The notes under the pieces: generated by a model
Databases searched by the model: none
What the model saw: the letters and a program-made list of their open reading frames with translations, nothing else
Told to the model about the DNA's origin: nothing
Assembly (NCBI RefSeq): GCF_964355755.1
Contig: NC_092679.1
Location: 16,294,932-16,358,931 of the forward strand
Length of the DNA: 64,000 nt
Origin: Antedon mediterranea
Taxonomy: Eukaryota; Echinodermata; Crinoidea; Comatulida; Antedonidae
Direction: 5' to 3'
Shown: positions 1 through 13,295 of the stretch, piece after piece
How the letters are laid out: each line of letters begins with the position of its first letter
How positions within the stretch are numbered: the first letter of the stretch is position 1
Made by a program: the position numbers and the translations under genes

Positions 1-39
1 TGGGTTTAGATTATAACACAAATGTATATTACTGTATAC

Positions 40-245
40 AATTTGTGGTTGGAGAAATGTCCGCAACCAAAGTGGGACACCTCTATTCAGGGGACACTTC
101 TATTTAAGGGACACTCTGCATTAAGGGGACACTCTTTATTAAGAGGACACTTCCCATGTAACGATGAGGGACAATGTATGTTTTAACAATATAGCCAACC
201 ATTAGGGAGATGCCTTGTTGGCCTCCAATGGTGTCCCCTGAATGG
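40..245. repeat. GGGGACAC-type interspersed repeat
   Basis: The segment is built of loosely repeated GGGGACAC words separated by TTCTATTTAA/TTTATTAA spacers, and ends near GTGTCCCCTGAATGG, the reverse complement of the opening motif. Related sequence recurs near 2020-2070, 16160-16340, 16840-16900, 42660-42965 and 43679-43791. This fits a nonautonomous DNA element family with inverted ends. I could not fix the exact ends of this copy. Confidence 0.5.
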
Positions 246-626
246 GAGCCAATATAAATTTATATATATGTTGTTTTTTCTTAAATTATAAACAGCCTTA
301 ACAAAAGCAGAAATAATATATTGTAGTGTTGATTATGTATTCTGATTTTATACATTATATATTCAACTCAAACACGTATAAAAACACATTATCGACAAGG
401 GACAATAGCAGTTTAAATCTATTCATATTTCTGTTTTATATTTATTTCTCTAGAGAAAAGGACAGAAATCTATACTTTTAGCGTGCAATACTATACCGCT
501 AACAACTTTAGTTGAACCGTAATTGTAAAATTTATAATACTATTACAATGTAAAATGCAATTCTAAGAAATGATAAGATTTTAACATGTAAAACATTCAA
601 AATACCATGTTAGAGGTGGATTACCA

Positions 627-830
627 GATTCGTGTTTCCAAATGTACTCCACTCCCTAAAGCTCTGTTTACACTAGCAAACTAGTGTGACATGCCTTAAT
701 ATGGTAGGGATATTCTCAAATATGGTATGACATCATCATGTTCATAGATGGGTACATCATATTTTTTTGTTTGATAGTGTAGAGAGAGCTTTAGTCTGAA
801 ATGAGACTTAGTTTATAAGCATTCAATTGC
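627..830 (+). repeat. tRNA-derived SINE tail, split by a MITE
   Basis: The text ACTCCACTCCCTA before the inserted MITE and GAAATGAGACTTAGTTTATAAGC after it match consecutive parts of the SINE seen in reverse at 33100-33341. Removing the MITE and one TA restores a continuous SINE sequence. The tRNA-like head is not recognisable here, so this is a truncated or decayed copy. Confidence 0.65.
659..791. mobile_element. TA-flanked MITE, AAGCTCTG family, inserted in a SINE
   Basis: The ends are imperfect inverted copies of AAGCTCTGTCTACACTATCA, and the element is flanked by TA on both sides (657-658 and 792-793). The interior has the family hallmark ATATGGTAGNGATATGACATCATCATG-like text. There is no open frame, so it must be nonautonomous. 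TA duplication is typical of Tc1/mariner-type transposition, but the superfamily is inferred only from the flanks. Confidence 0.8.
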
Positions 831-1165
831 TGCTGTTTGTAAAAGAAAATGTTCAAAAAAGTTTACAAAAACCAGAAATGTTAATAGCTTGATCTTTTCA
901 TCTGAGCGCTTCATATCACCTTGTACCGATATATATACTTTCAATATCTGACATATATTCAGCCTTTTATAATCTTCGAATTTCTCTTAAAGATAAAACA
1001 AAATGTCTACTAAAACTTATCTTGATAAATTACTTTTGATATATTAGTTAGATGTCGCATAATACAGAGGAGAAAACTCTACTGTAATTCATCATTTTTA
1101 ATATTAAAAGGTTTCTTATTGGCCGTTAATGTCAAAACCTATTGGTTTGGCTAGAAAATACAAAA

Positions 1166-1385
1166 TAGCTAGGGACCATGTTTTCAAATATTCTACTGCA
1201 GTTACTGCAGTAACTGCATTTTGAAATTATTTAGCAGGTTTTAAAAAAAATATTTATATTGCTTTAAAAAAAAATGTAAATGGAAAAAAGAAAAATGTAC
1301 ATGGAAACAAGCTAAAATCATAGTTTATTGTAATAAATGTAGTTACTGCAGTAAATACAGTAACCAGATTTTGACAAGATTCCTA
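1166..1385. repeat. ACTGCAGTAACTGCAG inverted-repeat element
   Basis: Starts with GGGACCATGTTTTCAAATATTC followed by repeated CTGCAGTTACTGCAGTAACTGCA, and ends with the inverted equivalent GCAGTAAATACAGTAACCAGATTTTGACAAG. A second, better-preserved copy lies at 10184-10392. The PstI-like CTGCAG words sit inside the terminal repeats. Confidence 0.55.
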
Positions 1386-1634
1386 AAACATCTAGAGCAA
1401 CTTTTCAATCTTACATACTTTCCCATTTTAACAATATTCTTTAATTTGTCATATTGTTGACAAGTTTAGGGTTTCTATCTTTCCTTAATGATTAATATTA
1501 CTTTTCTTTAGCTACACCGATTGTGATGATACAGATACATACAGATACAGATTCATTTATTGTCCAAAATATTAATGGAAATTATGTACCAAACAGGAAG
1601 AAATATATGTACATTCCTAACTGGAAAGAGAATG

Positions 1635-1880
1635 TTTAATTATAGAGCATCAACCTTATGGAATAATCTTCCTGTACATATCCGTAAAAATTATGAGACA
1701 TTTAGTCAAGTTGAATTTAAACATCTTGTATAACTTCTATTGTACATAGTTTTAATATAGCTTTTACTTTTATTTTTCTTGTATTTTTTTCCAAATCTGG
1801 ACCTCTTGGGAGACCAGTACTTGTGTATTGAAAGAGCTATTCCAGAATAAAGAAAGATTTGTATTGTATTGTATTGTAAC
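1635..1880 (+). mobile_element. 3' end of a non-LTR retrotransposon (LINE)
   Basis: One frame from 1635 to the stop at 1731-1733 reads YRASTLWNNLPVHIRKN and continues to FKHLV*. The W-N-N-L-P...I-R...F-K signature is typical of the C-terminal end of the reverse-transcriptase ORF of CR1/L2-like LINEs. It is followed by a 3' UTR with CCTCTTGGGAGACCAG and an (ATTGT)n tail near 1855-1877. The element is strongly 5'-truncated, so only the last 32 codons survive. The clade is inferred. Confidence 0.75.
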
Positions 1881-3199
1881 TATTTAAAAAGGAACTTGGT
1901 TGCAGTGGTAGACCAAGCCTAGACTAATATGTGGTTTTCTATTTCCTAGAAATGTACCTGTTTTATACATTGCATGAACATTTTTCCATATAATTATAGG
2001 ATTAGGATTAATACAGTAGAGCCGCTGTAGCACCTTCAGGCCCCAATAAAGTGTCCACTTAAGAGGGGTTGGCATCTGTGTTCAAGCATGCAGTACCCAT
2101 CGTTTGCTTCAGTTTGTTTCATACAGTAGTAAAGTGTCTTAAAGGATATGGGTTATACTGTAAACAGAATTTTAAAATGCTTTATCAGATTTCAACATCT
2201 GAAAGCAAAAAAAAAAAAAAAAAAAAATCATAAATAAGAAATGTCAAAAACAACAAAAAGAAACTAAATCAAAATGTAATCTTATAAGCCGATTCTCCTC
2301 ATCTATCAATGGCTTTTAAATGTAATGGATACTGTTTCTGTTATTACCATAAAACAAAAGAGAGCCAGGGGTGGACAGAGTTCATAAACAGATTAGCACA
2401 GTGAAAAGATGAATGTGGCTTGCAAAGAGAAAAGATCTAGAGGAAAAATGTTCTTGGAGAATACGAAGAAAGGAGGAGGATGTCTCAGCTACAAGATTAT
2501 TTGAAAGGGGTGGAAGGTCATGAACAGAATAGTAAGATGAGAAAGAGTTTATTGATGAATTAGACAGTGGTTTGTCTGGAGGATTTCTTCATATACGAAG
2601 CAAGAGCATGGAGAGTTCATTGATAGAATAAATTGACAGAGAGAAAGCAAGATGGTTCAACTTGAAGGCGAAAAAGAGACAGAAGATTACTGATAGCTAA
2701 AACACAAACAAGATGATAAGGTCAAAGGTCTTGGGAATCAGAAACATGGTACTTACAAAAGAAAAACATGAATAAGTGACATTTAAAATGAAAAATCTCA
2801 ATGGACATAATATATAATTTCATAATATATTTTTGTTAAACTTCAATTTTAAATGTTTTATTTGAGATTGCAATAAACTTAACTTGTATCGTATCATATG
2901 TCAATTTGCAAAGAAGTGTTGTGATCTGACAGTATTGGAGAAAAGAGTATAAATGAAATTTTGTACATGCACAACTAAAATGTTTAAATAATATTCTAAC
3001 TGGTTTCCTACTAATACTCTTTCCAATTGCTTCCTTTTTTATTTTCAAGTCCAAGCTTTAAAGGAAAATGCTTCTCAAATAAAATTTGTACAAACATTAT
3101 CCATTCCTAAAGTATTCATAATTGTATGTGAATTCTTTAAATTTGTACGGGTATCCTGTTATCTATTTAAAAAAAATTATTTATTTCACCTTATTTACA

Positions 3200-3333
3200 G
3201 AGGGTGACCCTAAACAGCGTATGCTGACAATCAAGAGGCCCTCTCACAGTGGCTGTGTGTTTACTAGTACAACGGGGTGACCCTACAAATCTCGAATGAT
3301 GTACTAGGTGTATATGAGCTAGATGTGTATACT

Positions 3334-3367
<34 letters not shown>

Positions 3368-3395
3368 TCGTTCTATTACCCGAACCATGTTGCGA
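3200..3395. repeat. Dispersed repeat containing TGGACCTACGGTTTATAG
   Basis: About 150-190 bp shared with 46735-46880 and 52425-52585, including GATGTACTAGG, GAGCTAGATGTGTA and CCTACGGTTTATAGTCC. The class is unknown; no tRNA boxes or inverted ends were recognised. Confidence 0.6.
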
Positions 3396-6300
3396 TTAAG
3401 GCTTGAACCTTGCCGATGTTAATATGGCAAGGTATTACTTGCTACTGTATCTAAACAATGTTTTGTTTTCTCAAAAGCATTAATTAAAAAGACATATACC
3501 TTCGTACATTTCCAAGAATGGTGATGGTTATTTGATGGAAGGTCATTGATCCTCTAGCTTTTGTTCAATGTTGACAATTACTTTGCTTTATTAAGTTTCA
3601 CTTTAAAGTATAGTTCACTGTGCTAAACATCTTTATTAAAACATATCAATGCTCAATGAATTGCAGTTTAGCAATGTACTATATTAATAAGTATATGTAC
3701 CTCAGAAGATGACTGTGCATAAATCAAAAGTTCAAGACATTTTCAACTTTTACTTTATTTTTTTTTTTGGAAATACATGGTATACAACAAACCCAGCTTA
3801 ACAATGTATATTGTATACATTGCTAAAAAAGTTGGAAATACACTTATTCGTTTAGATTCGAACAAATGAATTCCTATTTATAGTATGAGCATCTTTACCA
3901 TTTGACCACTGAGGATCTCAATGATTTAGTATACTATAGCAGGCTAAACCATGTTCATGAAAGGTGAAGGTTCTGTTAAAACTTTAGAATAAAAATAATG
4001 TCACATGTAACACTGTATTTAAGAATTTGCCTATGATTTCATGAAAATTATGCCATTTTCCTAGATACACCATAACTCAGTAGGTTATTCAGCAATCATA
4101 CAGACATATTACCTACTAATACCAAAGTTTTAATCACAGCACAATGATATACGAGATACTAAAAATAACGTGCACTCACAAAATTAAACATTATGACATC
4201 AAGAGTTAATATATCTATATATGTTTTAACCAGACTGTACAAAATAATATAAATATTTAAAAGAAGGCAGGATGTAGTTTTGCAGACAAGTAATTGATAG
4301 TTGGAAGTAAAGAGACGTTTGAAATTTGTCTAACAATTTGTATACATCAAAATCTGGAGAAATTTATCACGATAGACAACCTGGTTATTTAATTCGTCAT
4401 TTCACTTCTGTAGGGAAAACTATTTTTTTTACACCCAAGACAAATAGCCATACTAAGACCTCTCTGAACCTCTTTAGTTTATTTTCACTTACAGACAAAA
4501 ACAGATTTTCATAGGAGAAAACATTTTTTTTTATGTGCCTCTAATGCACACATGGAATAAGGCACGATGGCATTGAATTAAAGCTAACTTCTACTTTAAT
4601 ATTGTAACTTTGAAGAAGCTTTGCATCAGGGGGTTAATCTAATCAGATTTGCTTTACTCTGACGTAATTTTTCTTTATGCTAAGTATATTTTGGGAATAA
4701 GTATTTCTTGGGTGGAACTCGAAAACATGATGAAGAACTCCATTTGCCAAGCACTACGTAATGTGGAAATTGTGGGTTTCTAACAACAGGATGCTTAGGT
4801 CCGGAGATCAAAGGGTTTATCTGTGGCAGCGACACGATCAGTTCCATGCTGTTTAACAGGCACAGCGCGTCGTGGAAAATATGTACATAGTACAGTACTG
4901 TTGGTATTTGTCGCAGTCAGATATAAGATCAAAGGACTGTATGAGTTCCTATCTTGGCAAGGTGAGCTCAGTGTTCTGTTTTTAGACTGCCTTGGTTTGA
5001 GTCTCACTATTTTTGTGTGTTCTCCATATGTACTTGGCATAAGTACAATTACATCAAAGTAGAGCAAACATCTGACCAAGTAATAATTGTACCCAATAAC
5101 TTCTTAAAGTCTTGATTAAATTCATCCTATTTCCCTGCTGACCATGAATACACACCAATCAAGGAACCAATACACTTGAATCAATATCTAATAAGGTAAT
5201 TATCTATTAATAAATGAAATAAATTGATTTTATCAAGGGATCATTTTAGGACAGTACGAGTCTACAAATGGGAAATGCTATATTTTGCTATTGGATCAGC
5301 TGTCCGAATATTAGTCTCCGATTATAAAAGTGAAATATTAAATTGTTATATTTAATCACATATCATACTAATAAAATATATACTTTTTATTACATCCTGC
5401 TAAGATCAAAAACAAGCTTGGCTTCATTTTTTATCACAATTAATTAATTTTGATTATGATTTTCATATTGAATAAATGTTTACTTGAATTGAAACATCTG
5501 GGCATGCTACAAATTAAATCAGCGTTGTGATACCTTTCGCGACTACCACAAATTAAGTTGTAAGTATGAAAGGCTTCATTAAACACTATAGTAGTATGTG
5601 GCTGAATGTAATATATAACTGTAAATCCATATTTTTCATTTTACTTGGCAAAAAATGGAAATGGAGCAAAAATATTGGAAATAACACAGCAAATTAGTAA
5701 CCCTATTTTTATGAAATATCCTATAAACCATATGAACTATGTTATGTTACAAATGAATATTGTTACATTATGTAGTATTTTCTGTCTCGTCTAAATGTGT
5801 ATGGACGTCTTCCATCAATATCTTGAGATAATCTATGTGGACACAGACCGTTCTACCTCATTAGCAACGCGGTACTTTCCACAGAATGGTTGGGCGCTCA
5901 TGTGGAGTATTCTTCCTTATTAAGTTCTTCTTAAAAGAAACAAGCCAATTCTGATTTCTTGTGAGCTGGTCGAGAGATGCAGTTGACCCAATTACAAACA
6001 GGATATATACTTGTATGTTTATTCTATTAAAAACATTATAAAAAGAATGTAAAAGTACTGTATGTTTTAGGGGGTCCACCAGAGCTATTGGTTTCTGCAA
6101 TTTGTATCATAAGAAAAATCATGACAATACTTGGTTACCAGAGTCTTTACTGCACTAACCAACATTCTAGCTATCCTGTATAGCATAAAAGATTTCAACA
6201 TATTGAAACTTTCACTACTGTAGTAAGAATGAATCATTTTGGGTTGCTCCCACTTGGTTGCAGGGTTAATGGATTGTACCATTAAAAAAAAGGGTGCCGG

Positions 6301-7756
6301 TCTGTTGTTAATTGGGGGGTGGGGAGGGGAAGGTGTTTGTGGGAACAATAAATCAAAACTGTTATAGCTTCTTATACAACAGTTTGCTGTCGAAATGTGA
6401 GGGGAACATATTCTGCCGAACCCCTCCTCCCACTAAAATGTGGATGTTCTGCGTCTGTGCTAAAACGCAAGAATATATATTTTAGTTTCTCAATGTTCTA
6501 CTTGGGTAGTCTTGAATGCTGTGAGAGGGTCTTCATTTCCTTCAAGTTATTAACAAAACCTAAATGGGCCTCACAATTAACTATCTCATTTAGCTACAAA
6601 AGGATGATTGCATTTGATGCTTTTTTTTATTAAAATTACTGAAAGTAACTAAGTACACCAACAAGAAACTGACAAGGTTCGGTACACATGGCGCCTACTT
6701 TATCCAGCATGAAAAACCAATAATTATATTCTGCAATTTATTCTGCAAGGCTATTCTAATCTTGAAGATATTAAAGTTAAATATTGCAAACAGGACATAC
6801 TCGCAATGACCTACTTAAATTTATATCACCAATAAGAACCAAGAAGCAGTAAAGAAAAACGAAAGTACCGACATCCACATGCCTAATGAGGCGATAAAAC
6901 AAAACATGAATAAATTATAAATAATGCAAATCTTATAAAAGATGATACTAATACGTTTATACTTGGCTGACAGTGTGTTTACTTGGTTTTAATTCATGCA
7001 AAGTCTTGAATAAATACTGAATAACGTGATGATTTCAATACATTTGTGATATGCTTGATCGACTTAGGCTGTTTTAATTTATGCGTAGTCTTTTATACAG
7101 TCAAGGATAACAGTAATTATGAGTTGCTAACTATCAAAAGTTGATTAACAGATGTTAGTAATTAGTACAAAGTATTTTTAGAAGTTTGACAAATAATCGT
7201 TAGACGTGATGTGAATTTAATCAACAACAATTGGAAATAATGATCGAAAAATAAACGAATCCTTGATAAATCAATGTTTTTGATTAATTCTTTCTATTTC
7301 ATTTCATTTAGGCCAAAAAAATAAAATAATTATTAATTAAATAATTTTGAAATAAAAAAACCAGTTTATGTTAACTATAGATTGTCTACAGTATTTATAC
7401 AACTACGTTTCCATTTAGATCATAAATTTAAAGCATTGAGTAAATACTTATTACCGCGATACTACGACTGATGCCTAAATCTATGTACAAATAGCTATAT
7501 AAGCTCAGGTGAGTTGCTGACTATATTAGGTTAAGAAAGTTGAAACCCGGGTCATAAGATTTGAAGAAAGCAATAAATTCTCATTTATTAACTGCCAATT
7601 AATGTAGATAGGCTATGGTAGATTCTATATATAGCAATGGTATTTGAATCAAGTGAACAAAACAAGAGGATAATGTATAATTACGGTTCATATGTCATCA
7701 GCCGGTTTGTTTCTGGTGACGCATGATGTTGGAACAGGCTGGTAAAACAAGTCTTA

Positions 7757-7907
7757 AGCTCTGTCTACACTATCAAACCAAAAAAGTGATGTACCCAAAT
7801 ATGGTAGTGATATGCTTAAATATGGTAGTGATATGACATCATTATGTCCATATATGTGCACATCACATTTTTCTGTCACATAAGGTTTGATAGTGTAGAC
7901 AAGGCTT
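7757..7907. mobile_element. MITE, AAGCTCTG family
   Basis: Begins AGCTCTGTCTACACTATCAA, ends GATAGTGTAGACAAGGCT, and is flanked by TA on both sides. It lies 26 bp from another copy at 7934-8095. Confidence 0.8.
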
Positions 7908-7933
7908 TACAATGTTATTTATATGAATGAATA

Positions 7934-8095
7934 AAGCTCTGTCTACACTATCAAACTTTATGTGATAAAAAAATGTGATGTGCCCACATATGGACATGAT
8001 GATGTCATATCACTACCATATTTGGGTACGGTATATCATTACCATATTTGGGTACACTTTTTTTTCAAACTAGTTTCATACGGTAGACAGAATTT
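7934..8095. mobile_element. MITE, AAGCTCTG family
   Basis: Full-length copy with the interior in the opposite orientation to its neighbour at 7757-7907. A 73-codon open frame inside it is fortuitous. Confidence 0.75.
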
Positions 8096-10183
8096 TAAAA
8101 GTAATCATTTAATTTCTCGTTTACTTGAATGTAGAGGCAAGTTTTTAAAGCTTACAAGTTCCTCATTGGTCGCTATATTTTAAATGACTATTGAATGTCC
8201 ATTGAATTCATGTAAAGAGCCACTGTACATTAAACAACTGGTGTTTTTTTTTATTGGGTATTTGTGATCTAGTAAAATGTATAAAGTACTGTACTATTTT
8301 GATAGTTAATTGAAATGTAGTTATCTTATTGTTCCATATTTTGTATATAATAGAATGTTTTCTGCGGCCTCGAAAAACAATATTAAGATGTAACCGTAAT
8401 TAAATAAAGTAGCCCAATTTTTAAAGTTCAATTCACAAGATTTTACTGAGATTGTATAAAATCAAAGATGTCAGAATTGGGATAAAGCTGATAATATCAT
8501 GTTAACAATAGTTCGCGCACACAATCTCAATTGTATAAATTTGTCATGAAATTACTGAAAAACCTTTTTTTTTAAATCTCAAAATTCCTTATGATGCTAA
8601 TAGATAATCAGAATACTGTACTATCATACGATGAAGCTTGGGTCATGTTATCTTCGTTTTATCACACTTGTTTGTAATCCGTGGATTTCTGTTATCTTTT
8701 AAACTTGCGTCATACCGTGGCAGTAATCGTCAGAAATTACATAACCTCTATACCTTGTTATTGTACTTTATTATTCTGACATTGCTTCAGGAACTATCTT
8801 AACTTTATGTCTTCAAAACACCTGGATTGAGATATATAAATGTCATTTATTTAATCTAGGCAAATTTTTAACATAAACATTTAATAAGAGAATTTGAATT
8901 TTAAAAAAAGCTGGGCGTGGTTCACGGACTATACCATTTATCGATAGGAGTATTAAATAAATTATAATTATTATAAATTTTGTTTTGTGACAGTACTTGC
9001 TGCCTAATGTAAATTTCCGATTCTCAATCTAGGGATATATGTGTGCCCTCAAGTCCTATCATTCTTCATGTTCCCTTAGTATCTGCTAGACTAATTGATT
9101 AAAACATAATGAAACTTTATAAGGTATATCTACCATACCTTTGATATTTATAACATTCATCATTAAGTATTAGAGTATAATAAATAACATTAATGACCAT
9201 GGATTATAAGTTCAACTTGAACATCTTCCCGACAAAATCATCCTCTGGCCAGCTTTGAAATTTAATTTTGTTTCGTTTATTTATTCAACCAGCATAATAT
9301 AATAACATAAGATACAACATGAAGTCAAATGAAACAACGCTAGGCAGGAGCAGCGTAAGAAAAATGTGACAATGTAAGCCAAATGAGTCGGGTACTACTC
9401 AACAGTGTGTTACTAACTGTATACTATACAGTACTAGGCAAAGTCAGCGTGAAACGTACAAAACTCATGCAATCAATTCCAAATAATAAGCACATACTAG
9501 AAACCAAGGCAAGTACTTTGCATAACAAAAATCTCTTTTAATATAACATCACCCCAGTGCTATTTCGCATTGAATATTATATTATTATTATTTTAATCAT
9601 ATCTCTATAACAATTCATCCGAATATGTTCAAATTTAATAGATAGTAATAGATGGATAATGAAATCTATAATGAACAATAGTAAAGAAAGAAACAAAAAG
9701 ATGAGAATATAATAGGCAGAGTAAACAATACAATGAGAATGCAACCAGTTTCATTAATTACTTTTTATCCAACTTGTTCCGAGAATGAGACAATTTGGCT
9801 CAATACGGTACTGCTATACCGAAGGGAGTACCGATAATGGCTTTTCACAATGCGCACACTAATGAACAGACCGGTTGCGCGTCCTCAACATTAAGCCTTT
9901 ATATGCGCATCACTCGGTCCGTTAATACGTCCTTGATCCGATCACCTATAATGGATGATTAAAATATACAATAATAAAATCGTTTGTATCTTGCCTCAAG
10001 CCTTGATTTCCTTTAGTATTTCCATCAAGGTTTAAAATATAATACTTCATGAAATAAATCAGTGACAACCTACAGTACCTTGTATTTTTAAGATGATGAA
10101 TTAAAATATAGTTATCAACTCTTTTAATAAAAGAAGTGATAAATTTAAAGTGACAAACTGCGTGAATAAGTAATTAACTATAG

Positions 10184-10392
10184 CTAAGGGATCATGTCAA
10201 CATTTTCCTACTGCAGCTACTGCAGTAACTCATTTTGTTTATTCTTTAACATATGCTTTATTGGGTAATCATACACATTTCTGCTGCAGTACTTCTTCAA
10301 ATTCTACATTAACACAAACTAAAAATCTATGTTATTGCTGCAGTAATTCGGTAACTGCAGTAACTGCAGTAGAATAATTTTGACATGGTCTC
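10184..10392. repeat. ACTGCAGTAACTGCAG inverted-repeat element, second copy
   Basis: Left end AGGGATCATGTCAACATTTT; right end reads in reverse as AGAGACCATGTCAAAAT. Each is followed inward by two CTGCAG-TAA units. About 209 bp with terminal inverted repeats of roughly 30 bp and no coding capacity. Confidence 0.65.
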
Positions 10393-10824
10393 TAACTCGA
10401 CACAAAGTCATTATCTATTTAAATGTCCAGTTGCTGTTTTCTCTGAACGACTGACCACCATGATGAAGCACATTATAATGGATTCGTTTAATGTTTCAAC
10501 TGAATACGACTATTAAAAAATGTAAATAAAACAGAAAATAGTAGAAAAAAAAGATGCAGAAGGAGACGTACAATTTGTTTATATTTTTCCTATGACAAGC
10601 TTTTTAGGATGGGTTTTAGGTGAAAAAGAAGGTATTAAGTGACCTTTCTCTTCTGTGGTAGCCAACATTTGTTCATGTTTATTGAAGTTCTTAAGCAAAT
10701 TTCAGATATATAAATAAAAGTAATTTGGAAAATCTTCATACTGATGCCACTATTAATTGTTAGGGTATTCATATAAATAGAATACATACATGATGACATT
10801 GCAGTAGAGTCAGCATAATGGTAT

Positions 10825-10952
10825 TAAAACTTGGTTGCCAATAGGAGAGAGCAACGCAAAGGAGAAAGCAATCTGAACTGTTGCTTGTCAATGGTCAATT
10901 TGGTTGCGTTGCGCTTACGTCCTTGCGTTGCGTTCTAGTGAGAACCAAGCTT
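10825..10952. mobile_element. Palindromic MITE, TTCCCACTAG family
   Basis: Left end ACTTGGTTGCCAATAGGAGAG is the decayed inverse of right end GTTCTAGTGAGAACCAAGCTT. The interior has CAACGCAA and GTCCTTGCGTTGCG. Same family as the cluster at 38373-39870. Confidence 0.65.
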
Positions 10953-12089
10953 CAAGCACTGAAGACAAGGAGTACATGTACTGTAGCACTTAGCAACATA
11001 TAACCTCCAACCTAATGACTTCTCGATTTTTTAGGCCGCAACATATGTAATGACAGATAATGATGATGTTCTGTAGATGAATTATCACTAATAAATGAAA
11101 CTTTTAAATTACTGTAGTACACATGTATCATATGTTTGTACTTTAATCAAAATCCAGTTAGCAGAAACGACAACAACAACGTATGCTGTTTTTTCACTCT
11201 GATGTTATTGTACTTTGTTGTAGAATACAGTTTATATTTCAGAACATTTAGCTATGGTAAATAATTAGAATCAACAAGGTATACAGTACAATGAAAAAAA
11301 AAGTAAATGCTTAAATGACATTTTTTTTCATAGAAATATTCAATCTTGATATTACGTAATTAATTATGGAATGATAACACCTCCAACGAAAGACCACTTC
11401 TTATTATCCCTTATTATTATTATTATTATTATTTAATCCATCGTTTTCAGTGTAAAATTTAAATTAGCAGAATCCAAAAAAAAAACATTCTTAGGTAAAT
11501 CTCACATTATACTCTAGTTAATATCTGGTATTAAAGATATGAAATCTTTATTCTTTTGATAAAAGTGTTTATTATTGGAGGTAAATATTTCTGGAAAAAG
11601 TATTCAACTGTTCTTTTATAATAATTACATAATATCTACAACAAAACAGTTATATAGGACAGGTTGAAGTTATAATATTGAATCAAATACTAATTTTCGA
11701 TGTAATTGCACACCATTCCATAACAAAAATGTTGTACAATAAAAAATTTAAAGAAGAATTTATGCAATAAAAAAGAAATGATTTTCATATATAACATACT
11801 TGGCTCGATTAGCTACAGTATATAACCATTATACTATAATTAACAAATCAAATTTGTTATCGCAACACTGCTGTCAAACATAGAAGTAGCTATTTCCTGT
11901 AATATATTTCCTTCAAATAAAAATATTTTAATACTGTAGTATGTATACAGTATAGGCCTTTCCATTTGTATATCATATTATTATTAGGAATGAAATGAAG
12001 TCTGTAGCATGTTGGGTATTCCTACAAAAGGGTTTGTGGATTGTCTCATTTTTAGGATGGGGCGTTTCAACTAAAATATTGTTCTCTCA

Positions 12090-12145
12090 CTTCAGACAAG
12101 GGCTAATGTCGGTTTATCCAGATAGCTAGGCACGAATAGACTCTT
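12090..12145. repeat. Dispersed repeat fragment, GCTAATGTCGGTTTATCCAG
   Basis: Shares GGCTANTGTCGGTTTATCCAG..AGCTAGGCAC with 15725-15792, 20935-21015 and 37350-37405. Only the conserved part is marked, and the true ends are unknown. Confidence 0.5.
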
Positions 12146-13218
12146 GTTGTTCTATAACAGAATTGGTCAACATAGAATAATACTATTTGTGGAAAAATAG
12201 TGCTCTTGACTAAGTTTTGAGGTACAAATTGCATAAAACGAATTAAAAAAATAAATATGGTTAACAAGGATCAAGATCATATCAGTATCAATCTCCATGG
12301 ATCACTAATAAACTATAAAGTGCCTTCTGGGGACCCCTTTGGAAAATGGTTATCCCCTGCTATCCATGATTTCTTCTTTCTGAAGTCTTTGTTTTTATAA
12401 TATTCTATACATTTATTTTCCTTCATATTTTATGCCGTTTCATAAATTGTACTATCCGTGAAATACAATAAATATAAATAGATGTATAATTATAATTTAA
12501 GACACCTATTATCAATATTGACAGTGTTTATTATCAATATTTTAAAAGTTAATTAAGGTTGAAATCTGAATATCCTGGTAGATACAACTTGGAACAGTAA
12601 CCAATGTAGTAAACCTTTACCACAGACAGCTGTATAGGAAATATACTGGTAGGTAATACTATTACTACATAGATAGTACAGAGCACCATACTGTAGGAAA
12701 TGAAGCCAATAAAGAGAACAAACAACAAACATTTAATATTACATATACTGTACACAGAGTAGAAATTACGAAAGGAATCAATGAAAAGATTTAGTTTAGC
12801 CATCTGACAGACTAACCTTTTCTCATCTGTAAAATCTAGTCAAACTTCATTCAAAGCATATTCACTTTCTTCGATTCAAATTATTAAATGACATTAAAAT
12901 ATTCGTCGAAAATCCTTTATTCAATGTACAGAGAATGTATACATGAATAATTATGAATAGATTCATTCTGATGATTATAGGTTTGTTGTTTGTACTACTG
13001 TAAAGCCCTCGGGGGTACGTGTTCTTTCGTTGTGTATATAATTAGGAACAACTGTCAAATTAAGAAAGGGTACTAAAGAAATGTATAATGCATAAATGAT
13101 TAAATGACTAGAGTATCCCTTGTTGAATGCAATTTAGTTATTTTGCATTTAGTTATGATCTTGGGCAACTTAAAATTTTAAAACCAAAGACCAAGAACAG
13201 TTTTTTTACAGATAACAA

Positions 13219-13295
13219 TTTTAGATGGTATAGTGGTAGTACTGTATCTCCGCCTGTCACACGGAAGACCAGGGTTCAATTCCCCGTCTGGGCGG
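13219..13295 (+). tRNA. tRNA-Asp(GTC)-like relic
   Basis: An A-box-like TGGTATAGTGG (13226-13236), an anticodon arm with loop CTGTCAC (anticodon GTC, 13256-13258; stem TCCGC/ACGGA with one mismatch) and a B-box GGTTCAATTCC (13273-13283) follow the layout of animal tRNA-Asp. The 5' acceptor strand before TGG (AATTTTAGA) does not pair with the 3' side (TCTGGGC), and there is one mismatch each in the anticodon and T stems. It is therefore probably a pseudogene or a tRNA-derived SINE head. Confidence 0.5.

Noticed and set aside
4795-5079. Overlapping frames of 94 (minus) and 79 (plus) codons in a GC-richer patch
   Set aside because: Neither translation resembles NOVA or any known family, there are no convincing splice sites, and both strands are open, which suggests chance.
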